Part shown: in pieces, positions 1 through 4,819 of the stretch
Layout: the number at the start of each line of letters is the position of its first letter
How positions within the stretch are numbered: the stretch's first letter is position 1
NCBI GenBank assembly: GCA_039815505.1
Contig: JBCBZE010000262.1
Location: 1-5,059, forward strand
DNA length: 5,059 nucleotides
Direction: 5' to 3'
Source: CANLWN01 sp039815505
GTDB taxonomy: Bacteria; Bacteroidota; Bacteroidia; Flavobacteriales; Flavobacteriaceae
Notes under the pieces: model-generated
The model's database searches: none
Seen by the model: the letters and a program-made list of their open reading frames with translations, nothing else
What the model was told of the DNA's origin: nothing
Made by a program: the position numbers and the translations under genes

Positions 1-84
1 CCCCTCAAATAAAATAAAGTAATTTCATGGAAATAGCTTTTATAGGGATACTCAATAACGTGTATACATTTTAATTGTCATAGC

Positions 85-92
85 TATTTTTG
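85..92 (+). promoter_or_regulatory. Candidate -7 promoter element for aat
   Basis: The bases TATTTTTG match the Bacteroidota -7 consensus TAnnTTTG exactly and lie about 60 bases ahead of the chosen aat start, which would give a leader of roughly 50 bases. No TTG at the usual distance upstream (about 17-23 bases) was found, so the -33 half is missing or divergent. The rest of 1-151 shows no gene. It also holds an 8-bp inverted repeat, AAATAGCT at 31-38 and AGCTATTT at 82-89, whose second arm overlaps this element. That arrangement could be an operator but may be chance in such AT-rich DNA. Confidence 0.35.
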
Positions 93-151
93 GAGTTTTT
101 GCGTAACTTTAGTAAAACGAAGTTGTGAAAAAAGATAGGACTAATAACCCC

Positions 152-805
152 ATGTTTTTTTTGAATGAAAGACTGGAGTTTCCAAATCCTGAACGTGCCA
201 ATGCGGAAGGTTTATTGGCCGTAGGTGGCGATTTATCTCCAGAACGTCTTCTATTGGCTTATCAAAGTGGTATTTTTCCTTGGTTCAATGAAGATCATCT
301 TATTCTTTGGTGGAGCCCGGACCCAAGAATGGTATTGTTTCCGGAGCATATTAAAGTCTCTAAAAGTATGCGAAAAGTGCTGAGGAGCACACAGTTTAAA
401 CTTACAAAGAACAAATGCTTTAATAGGGTAATTGATCGTTGCGCTTCCATAAAAAGAGAAGGCCAGGAAGGAACCTGGATTACGGAAGCAATGAAGAAAG
501 CGTATTTGAAATTGCATGAAAGGGGGTTTGCGGTATCTTATGAAGTATGGGAAAATGATGAGTTGGTGGGTGGATTATATGGAATAAACCTGGGATATAT
601 ATTTTGTGGCGAAAGTATGTTTAGCACTAAGAGCAATGCTTCCAAATTTGCTTTTATAAAAATGGCGCAGGAGTTGGCACAAAAAAAATATCGTCTTATA
701 GATTGTCAATTGTATACCAAACATTTGGAAAGTTTAGGTGCTGAAGAAATCCCCAGGGCGCAGTTCATCAAAATATTAGAGGGATATAATCAAAGACGAA
801 AGTAA
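152..805 (+). CDS. aat: Leucyl/phenylalanyl-tRNA--protein transferase
   Basis: This cytoplasmic enzyme moves Leu or Phe from aminoacyl-tRNA onto proteins with an N-terminal Arg or Lys, making them substrates for ClpS/ClpAP-type degradation (known for the family). The family blocks are all visible: GLLAVGGDLSPERLLLAY and GIFPWF near the N-terminus, WWSPDPR at about residues 53-59, GTWIT near 107-111, GGLYG at 140-144, FCGESMFS at 151-158, LIDCQ at 182-186 and SLGAEEIPR at 194-202. Length (217 residues) is normal and nothing is missing. I chose the ATG at 152, giving MFFLNERLEF, because family members in this phylum usually begin this way; AGGA at 137-140 lies 11 bases ahead. An in-frame GTG at 125 would add nine residues and cannot be excluded. 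The gene stands alone on its strand, and its last 30 bases overlap the convergent DUF2490 gene. The product is near certain; the start is moderately so. Confidence 0.95.
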   Translation: MFFLNERLEFPNPERANAEGLLAVGGDLSPERLLLAYQSGIFPWFNEDHLILWWSPDPRMVLFPEHIKVSKSMRKVLRSTQFKLTKNKCFNRVIDRCASIKREGQEGTWITEAMKKAYLKLHERGFAVSYEVWENDELVGGLYGINLGYIFCGESMFSTKSNASKFAFIKMAQELAQKKYRLIDCQLYTKHLESLGAEEIPRAQFIKILEGYNQRRK

Positions 806-1471
806 AAAAATAAGGTGTTCAGTTTCTTGGGTGTAATCTTCTAGCCTATATTCCAATCCGGTTTGTAGTTTGGCATATCTATTCAAGAGCCATCCAAGAT
901 GTAAGGTAAAGCGTTGGTCATATTGGGGCAAATTAGTATTGGCAATGCTTAAAAGACTTTCGGCGGTACCGATAAAGTAGCTTTCCCCAATATCCAGTTG
1001 TTCACCTTGTAGTGGAAAATCCAATGCATATCGGTATCGAAATCGATGGATGGTCCTTGTTCTTGTAACTCGTTGTTCTGAACGTAATCTGTGCCCAAAT
1101 CGAATATTCCTGGGTTTGTTCGTTATATTAAATTGCTGGGTAAACCTAAGTTCATTTTCACTGTCTTTGTTAAATAAATTCCTAAACCTATATTGCACTC
1201 CAAGTCCAACACTTTGATTGTCCCTTGTCTTCAGACGGGAAAAATGGGCGAAGTCCAATTGTCTTGTGTTCAGTGTAACCTCCTCATCTTCATAGATGAA
1301 GATACGTTGGGCAATGGAAAAATTATGGGAATACGTAGGATTCACGTTGTAATTGATGGCCATTTGTGGTTGCCAGAAACCCGTAAGGTTTTCTTGTGCC
1401 CTTGCAATGTTTATCGATGCAAGATAGAAACAAAATAAAAATACAATCAGCAATCTATTGGTATAATACAT
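776..1471 (-). CDS. DUF2490 family protein, predicted outer-membrane beta-barrel
   Basis: This is an exported protein of 231 residues. A signal peptide is clear: an N-terminal Arg, a hydrophobic stretch LLIVFLFCFYL, then an ARA-Q cleavage site after residue 25. The mature part is rich in short alternating strands with Tyr, Phe and Arg, such as QSVGLGVQYRFR (86-97), ELRFTQQF (107-114), FGHRLRSEQR (125-134), HRFRYRY (142-148) and a late LQTGLEYRLEDY. The protein ends in a hydrophobic strand. This is the look of DUF2490 proteins of Bacteroidota, which are predicted to be small outer-membrane barrels of unknown function. The frame stays open upstream to an ATG at 1549, but I chose the ATG at 1471 because it sits directly before the signal peptide; an ATG at 1477 is equally possible. 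The start overlaps the end of the upstream secreted-protein gene by 17 bases, suggesting co-transcription and coupled translation. Its 3' end overlaps aat by 30 bases on the other strand. The family call is from pattern and is fairly sure; the role is unknown. Confidence 0.78.
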   Translation of the reverse strand: MYYTNRLLIVFLFCFYLASINIARAQENLTGFWQPQMAINYNVNPTYSHNFSIAQRIFIYEDEEVTLNTRQLDFAHFSRLKTRDNQSVGLGVQYRFRNLFNKDSENELRFTQQFNITNKPRNIRFGHRLRSEQRVTRTRTIHRFRYRYALDFPLQGEQLDIGESYFIGTAESLLSIANTNLPQYDQRFTLHLGWLLNRYAKLQTGLEYRLEDYTQETEHLIFLLSSLIISL

Positions 1472-2042
1472 GCTCATAGTTGGCAGGAAGGGACTTTCTA
1501 ATGGTTTTGAAGTTTCCCGAAGCATCGAAAAGAAGTTCATATTCTCCATAAACCTTTTCTTTTTTTCCGGATACTATGATTTCATACCTTATGGAAGGCA
1601 ATAATAGATTTTGAAAAGCATTTTTTAAGGTTAACGCTGTAGATTCTTCTCTTGAGGCCGGATACTGTTGTTGGATTTTCTTTATTCGTTTTTTGATGAA
1701 GGTGTTATTTAAATAGATATTGATATTTTCCCAACTTGCTTGGGGTATATCCGTTTCTTCGATATTAATTTCAACATCTTCCAACTCCCCTTCCTTGTCA
1801 AATTCTACGCTATACCATAAACGTTCTTTTTTGAACTTAGCTTCAAAGCTTATTTTGATGCTGTCCCTTTCCTTATAAAAACGAATTCTTTTTGCTCCTT
1901 CAATTTCCTTGGAGAGATAGTTCAGCGCTTTTTCTGGAAACTGATGCCTGAGAATGCGTTGTTCCCTTTCATACTTGTTCTGTGAAAAACAGTGAATGGA
2001 CAGTAAATAAAATACAACTAAACAGAAAAGATGCCGTATCAT
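1455..2042 (-). CDS. Secreted PepSY-like protein (copy 1)
   Basis: The product is a 195-residue exported protein. Residues 1-20 form a signal peptide (MIRHLF, a hydrophobic core, then CFS-Q), with no lipobox Cys after it, so it should be soluble in the periplasm or secreted. The mature part looks like two similar halves. Each has strands of the type YSVEFDKEGELEDVEI (first half) or YELLFDASGNFKTIRK (second half), the first followed by DIP and a helix. This FD-x-x-G-x-(L/F) wording is what PepSY-like domains show; I infer that family from pattern only. It is plainly paralogous to the gene at 2361-2954: both share ERE.RIL, QFPE, AKFKK.RL.Y, DIP, LKNAFQNLL and SLPANY.HVLY, roughly 40 percent identity by eye. 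It is the first gene of a pair with the DUF2490 gene, overlapping it by 17 bases, so the small secreted protein may act with that barrel. There is no catalytic motif I recognise. Confidence 0.75.
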   Translation of the reverse strand: MIRHLFCLVVFYLLSIHCFSQNKYEREQRILRHQFPEKALNYLSKEIEGAKRIRFYKERDSIKISFEAKFKKERLWYSVEFDKEGELEDVEINIEETDIPQASWENINIYLNNTFIKKRIKKIQQQYPASREESTALTLKNAFQNLLLPSIRYEIIVSGKKEKVYGEYELLFDASGNFKTIRKSLPANYEHVLYQ

Positions 2043-2049
2043 ATCCTAT

Positions 2050-2099
2050 ATGGTCTTTGTTCAAAATTAATAAGACCATTTTAGAATCCCACCATTTTA
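2050..2099 (-). promoter_or_regulatory. Promoter/operator candidate for the PepSY-like/DUF2490 pair
   Basis: Read on the minus strand, TAATTTTG (2069 to 2062) is an exact match to the Bacteroidota -7 consensus TAnnTTTG, 20 bases before the ATG at 2042. It lies in the spacer of a perfect 8-bp inverted repeat, ATGGTCTT at 2050-2057 and AAGACCAT at 2072-2079, with 14 bases between the arms. Immediately upstream are two direct copies of a 9-bp word (ACCATTTTA on the plus strand at 2075-2083 and 2091-2099), 16 bases apart. No clear TTG lies at the -33 position, so the promoter may need an activator. Arms around the -7 box suit a repressor. The words are seen directly; their role is inferred. Confidence 0.42.
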
Positions 2100-2209
2100 T
2101 GGATATTTATAAAAGGCTGGGCAATAATAAATTAGACGGAATTTTAAAATAACAAAGTAGTTGCCTTTTTTACGAAATGGAAACCGCTTCTTTATTTCAA
2201 ATATAACTA

Positions 2210-2299
2210 ATGCTACTTCACTCCGATAAAGGTAGTTCTCGGTGGATTTCATCCACCAATGGAATTACGCACTTATACACATCCGACGGGTTAACCTAA
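2210..2299 (+). pseudogene. Possible relic of a Reg_prop propeller blade
   Basis: A 29-codon plus-strand frame from the ATG at 2210 to a TAA at 2297-2299 reads as a single blade of a two-component-regulator propeller: DKG..RW, then SSTNGI, then LYTSDGLT. Members of that family (PF07494 type) typically carry D.KGN.W..T.NGI followed by Y...DGL. The same frame continues past the stop without further recognisable blades. No intact sensor gene lies nearby, so if real this is debris from a lost or rearranged gene. The match is short and judged by eye, so chance is a serious alternative. The minus strand of the same stretch carries a 51-codon frame of unknown standing. Confidence 0.22.
2241..2257. 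repeat. Perfect 7-bp inverted repeat (hairpin)
   Basis: GGTGGAT and ATCCACC form a perfect 7-bp stem around a 3-base loop TTC. Neither side is followed by a T-run on either strand, so it is not a standard intrinsic terminator for the gene at 2361-2954, which ends about 100 bases away. Beside it, CTACTT (2213-2218) can pair with AAGGTAG allowing one bulge, so the stretch 2212-2257 could fold as two adjacent hairpins. It could be a protein-binding palindrome, an RNA structure in the 3' tail of the upstream transcript, or part of a relic coding sequence. Confidence 0.45.
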
Positions 2300-2366
2300 T
2301 ATGGGTTGAAGAAAACCATGTGTGCCTACTTAAAAAGTAAAAGCATCCAAAAACGTTAACCTAATA
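2290..2366. repeat. 12-bp direct repeat GTTAACCTAATA (2290-2301 and 2355-2366)
   Basis: Two exact copies of GTTAACCTAATA occur 65 bases apart. The right copy includes the stop and last sense codon of the PepSY-like gene that ends at 2361, so the left copy lies in the spacer downstream of that gene. The repeat may mark a small duplication or a deletion scar; no transposase or terminal inverted repeats accompany it. The remainder of the 318-base spacer 2043-2360 holds only the promoter/operator, hairpin and relic features listed separately. Confidence 0.5.
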
Positions 2367-2954
2367 CAGAACATGGTCGTAGTTGGCAGGCAGTGATGCC
2401 CGCATATGCTTTAAATCACCTTCTGCATCAAAATGAACTTCATAATATTGTCTTGTACCTTCGTTTTTAGCAGTTATCAAGAACTTATATTCAACAGTGG
2501 AAGATAAAAGGTTTTGAAAAGCATTTTTTAACATTTCCTCAGAATTATCAAAATCAGCGATTTGGTATTGCTGGAACATTCTTCTGGTCCTGGGTTTTTC
2601 AAATGTATCTGTTAGCTGGGTGTCAATTTGGTCGTACGCTTCATCGGGAATATCAACTTCATCGATCATGTATCCGATGCTTTTAAGATTGCCCTCCATG
2701 GTAAAGTCCATTCTATAAAACAGACGGTCTTTTTTGAACTTGGCGGTAAATCTGGTCTCGTTACTATCGATTTCCTGATAAAATGTTATGTTTTTTGTAT
2801 CAATACCCTTTAACGTCTGTTTTAAGGTCTTAAGTCCGTTTTCCGGAAATTGTCCGCAAAGAATGCGATGTTCCCGTTCAACTTTTTGCTGTGAAAAGCC
2901 TGTAAAGGCCATACATAGGATTACAATAGATAATAGTGTTCTAAACTTCATCAT
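2361..2954 (-). CDS. Secreted PepSY-like protein (copy 2)
   Basis: This 197-residue exported protein is a paralog of the one encoded at 1455-2042. A signal peptide spans residues 1-21 (MMKFR, a hydrophobic core, then GFS-Q). The mature part follows copy 1 nearly end to end: VEREHRIL, QFPE, an AKFKKDRLFY strand, FTMEGNLKSI, DIP, LKNAFQNLL, VHFDAEGDLKHMRASLPANY and a final DHVLY. Copy 2 has more acidic residues in the middle and has lost the basic IKKRIKKIQQQYP wording (here EKPRTRRMFQQYQ), so the two may bind different partners. Unlike copy 1 it has no DUF2490 gene at its 3' end, and a 318-base spacer separates it from copy 1, so it is probably transcribed alone. There are two ATGs in a row, at 2954 and 2951; either may start it. 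The PepSY-like assignment is an inference from strand wording, and the function is unknown. Confidence 0.75.
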   Translation of the reverse strand: MMKFRTLLSIVILCMAFTGFSQQKVEREHRILCGQFPENGLKTLKQTLKGIDTKNITFYQEIDSNETRFTAKFKKDRLFYRMDFTMEGNLKSIGYMIDEVDIPDEAYDQIDTQLTDTFEKPRTRRMFQQYQIADFDNSEEMLKNAFQNLLSSTVEYKFLITAKNEGTRQYYEVHFDAEGDLKHMRASLPANYDHVLY

Positions 2955-2959
2955 ATCTC

Positions 2960-3028
2960 AAACAGTTTAATTTATAATCGTTATCCATGCATTAAACCTA
3001 CGAACGAAGCGATAAACCTAACGTTTAA
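2960..3028 (-). promoter_or_regulatory. Upstream region of PepSY-like copy 2 with repeated TTAAAC/GTTTAA words
   Basis: Within 70 bases ahead of the gene starting at 2954 there is a 9-bp palindrome AAACAGTTT (2960-2968, running into GTTTAA), TTAAAC at 2992-2997, TAAAC at 3013-3017 and GTTTAA at 3023-3028. The last two face each other as an inverted repeat with a 5-base gap. Two direct copies of TAGGTTTA on the minus strand (3000 to 2993 and 3020 to 3013, exactly 20 bases apart) each match the -7 consensus TAnnTTTG at all but the last base. No good -33 element is seen. The promoter is probably here, but its exact position is not decided by the sequence. Confidence 0.3.
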
Positions 3029-3188
3029 TAGCTTAAGGTTTTGTTTTTCAGATAATTATAAATGGCCTAAGATATTGGGGGGTTGCCGAAGCATTTTTGT
3101 ATGTTGTAAATATATTTTTTATTGGCTTTCCAAAAGCAAAATAATGCGTAAAATCGATGAAATCACCAAATTTCCGTTAAACCCTCAT

Positions 3189-3216
3189 AAAAACCTGGGT
3201 CATTACCAGTATAACC
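3189..3216 (-). terminator. Weak terminator candidate behind tag
   Basis: Reading the minus strand from 27 bases past the tag stop codon, GGTTAT (from 3216) and ATGACC (to 3198) can pair as a 6-bp stem with one G-U pair and a 7-base loop. Four bases later comes a run of five T (3193 to 3189). The stem is weak for an intrinsic terminator and the T-run is short, so this is tentative. The rest of 2955-3242, apart from the upstream elements listed separately, shows no gene I would support. Confidence 0.27.
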
Positions 3217-3242
3217 AAAATAAAAAATGAACGCTTTAGAAA

Positions 3243-3806
3243 CTATACCTCATTATATCTAAAACAACCGATTTCATGGTCGTTTACCATGCCCGTTGCC
3301 TGCATATGTGCATATATTACGGTGCTTCCCACAAATTTGAACCCTCTTTTTTTCAAATCTCTACTTAAAACATCGGACAATTCTGTTTTACCGGGGGCAT
3401 CCTTATAGCTGCTGTATGAGTTCTTAATAGGTTTTCCGTCCACAAAACCCCAGATATAATCACTAAAACTACCGAATTCTTTTTGTACCGCTAAGAAGGC
3501 TTTTGCGTTTGAGACGGTGGCATGTATTTTTAGTTTATTCCGTACTATTCCCGAATCCTCTAATAAAGCATCGATTTTATCCTGATCATATTGCGCTATT
3601 TTTTTGTATTCAAAATTATCGAAAGCCGCTCTAAAGTTTTCCCTTTTGCGAAGTATGGTAATCCAACTTAATCCCGCTTGGAAGGTTTCGAGAATAAGAA
3701 ATTCGAATAAAGTAGCATCATCCTTTACGGGTACGCCCCATTCCAAGTCATGGTAAGCCTCATACAATTCGTCGCCTACACACCATCCACACCTTTGTTT
3801 TTCCAT
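3243..3806 (-). CDS. tag: DNA-3-methyladenine glycosylase I
   Basis: This base-excision repair enzyme removes 3-methyladenine from alkylated DNA, leaving an abasic site (known for Tag). The 187-residue product is full length against E. coli Tag. Visible family features are RCGWC at the start, YHDLEWGVP (18-26), LETFQAGLSWITIL with the conserved Glu at 40 and Trp at 48, KRENFRAAF, GIVRNKLKI, KKRGFKFVGSTVIYAHMQATG and NDHEIGC at the end. The four zinc ligands of the E. coli enzyme (Cys4, His17, His175, Cys179) correspond to Cys6, His19, His177 and Cys181 here, so the zinc-snap is intact. The ATG at 3806 places Cys6 where expected. It lies 33 bases behind sbtA on the same strand and is probably the last gene of that operon, although a promoter of its own in the gap is not excluded. 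No functional link to bicarbonate transport is obvious. Confidence 0.96.
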   Translation of the reverse strand: MEKQRCGWCVGDELYEAYHDLEWGVPVKDDATLFEFLILETFQAGLSWITILRKRENFRAAFDNFEYKKIAQYDQDKIDALLEDSGIVRNKLKIHATVSNAKAFLAVQKEFGSFSDYIWGFVDGKPIKNSYSSYKDAPGKTELSDVLSRDLKKRGFKFVGSTVIYAHMQATGMVNDHEIGCFRYNEV

Positions 3807-3839
3807 ACCATAGTTTGTATTATAAAGATATGGGAAAAT

Positions 3840-4802
3840 CTAAAATCCTTGAACAATATAAAGATAAAGTGGCATCCCTAAAGTTATATTGAAAGGAAAG
3901 GTAATTGCCAACGCCATGGGTAGGTACAAGCTCGGATTTGCTTTCGGTGCGGCAATTCGCATTGCCGCCGGCACAGCTATGTATGAAGCGCTGGCTGCTA
4001 AAATGGCAAAAAGAAACCTATTCCCTACACTTTGCGTAAATGCCGAACTAGCTATGGCCACTATACTGCCATTGAACAGGGGAATGATGATGGCAAAAAT
4101 AAATGCGAACCACCCTTTTTTCAGGAAGTCATTCAATTTTTTTCCACTGGTAATCCCCATATCCAATAAAAAAACCGCTAAAAACCCCTTAAATATATCG
4201 GTTGTGAATGGTTCTATGCCCCTTGCTTGTTGATCACTTGCCAAAAAACCAATGATTAAACTACCAACGATAAGTAATACACTACCGTTGGTCAAGGAGT
4301 GGTGCAATACACCGTTGAGTGCTATTTTTTCCTTTTTGTTTTTCTGGAAATAGGCCATCAATAACACACCCACTATTATGGACGGGGCTTCCATTAGTGC
4401 CATTACCGCCACCATATGCCCCCCAAAATCAATTTGCTCAATCTCTAAAAAGGAGACAGCGGTTACAAAGGTTACCGCACTTACCGATCCGTAGGCAGCG
4501 GCTATAGCCCCGGAGTTTTCAACACTAAATTTTCTTCTTAGAATGAAATAGGCGCATAGCGGAACAATCAATGCCAAGAATATACCGAACAATAAGGACC
4601 ATAATATTTCCATGTCCCAATCGCTATGGGAAAGTTCCAATCCACCTTTGAATCCAATTGAAAACAATAGGTATAACGATATAAATTTAGAGGAGTTGGG
4701 AGGAATTTCAAGGTCACTTTTTAATTGTACGGCGATGATACCCAAAAAAAAGAACAACAGGGCAGGATTGGTCAAATTATCGACCAGTAAATGAAGATCC
4801 AT
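3840..4802 (-). CDS. sbtA: SbtA-family sodium-dependent bicarbonate permease
   Basis: This is an inner-membrane protein of 320 residues with about ten hydrophobic segments in two related halves. The family (PF05982, founded on cyanobacterial SbtA) imports bicarbonate with sodium. Recognisable stretches are LTNPALLFFFLG near residue 10, IGFKGG at 49-54, AAAYGSVSAVTFVTA at 101-115, EAPSIIVG at 138-145, FLLDMGI at 211-217 and ASASYIAVPAAMRIAAPKAN at 270-289, then LPMALAITFPFN. The GSVSAVT and ASASYIAVP segments fall where the two helix breaks form the substrate site in the cyanobacterial protein. It is shorter than Synechocystis SbtA (about 374 residues), mainly because the central cytoplasmic linker (near 152-172, QKNKKEK) is short. 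That linker is where one would look for contacts to a PII-like SbtB partner; no SbtB gene is seen here. It sits 17 bases behind an unrecognised gene and 33 bases ahead of tag. Family sure; substrate inferred from the family. Confidence 0.9.
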   Translation of the reverse strand: MDLHLLVDNLTNPALLFFFLGIIAVQLKSDLEIPPNSSKFISLYLLFSIGFKGGLELSHSDWDMEILWSLLFGIFLALIVPLCAYFILRRKFSVENSGAIAAAYGSVSAVTFVTAVSFLEIEQIDFGGHMVAVMALMEAPSIIVGVLLMAYFQKNKKEKIALNGVLHHSLTNGSVLLIVGSLIIGFLASDQQARGIEPFTTDIFKGFLAVFLLDMGITSGKKLNDFLKKGWFAFIFAIIIPLFNGSIVAIASSAFTQSVGNRFLFAILAASASYIAVPAAMRIAAPKANPSLYLPMALAITFPFNITLGMPLYLYIVQGF

Positions 4803-4819
4803 TAAGCTTTATATGGTTT

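Noticed and set aside
251..517. 88-codon minus-strand frame inside aat
   Set aside because: It is fully antisense to well-conserved aat coding sequence and its translation shows no domain-like pattern.
1193..1438. 81-codon plus-strand frame inside the DUF2490 gene
   Set aside because: It is antisense to the DUF2490 strands, with Cys-rich, patternless wording typical of a shadow frame.
1472..1549. Upstream in-frame ATG at 1549 as the DUF2490 start
   Set aside because: It would place 26 polar residues before a clear signal peptide and lie deep inside the coding sequence of the upstream gene; the ATG at 1471 directly precedes the signal peptide.
2097..2252. 51-codon minus-strand frame (MKSTENYLYRSEV...) in the spacer before PepSY-like copy 1
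   Set aside because: It ends just before the copy 1 promoter and is rich in Lys, Phe and Tyr, as random AT-rich frames are. It has no signal peptide, no start signal, and its start lies in the hairpin. It could still be a relic, so it is only recorded here.
2329..2341. TACTT-AAA-AAGTA hairpin behind PepSY-like copy 2 as a terminator
   Set aside because: The stem is 5 bp, almost all A-T, and no T-run follows it on the minus strand.
3121..3140. Hairpin GCTTT-CCA-AAAGC between tag and PepSY-like copy 2 as a terminator
   Set aside because: The stem is only 5 bp and AT-rich and is followed by A-rich, not T-rich, sequence on both strands.
3144..3230. 28-codon plus-strand frame beginning MRKIDEITKFPLNPHK, possible small protein
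   Set aside because: It is short, has no ribosome binding site or convincing promoter, overlaps the terminator candidate of tag, and has no features I recognise. A frame of this length is expected by chance.
3889..4233. 114-codon plus-strand frame inside sbtA
   Set aside because: It is the antisense shadow of conserved SbtA segments; the minus-strand frame explains the conservation.
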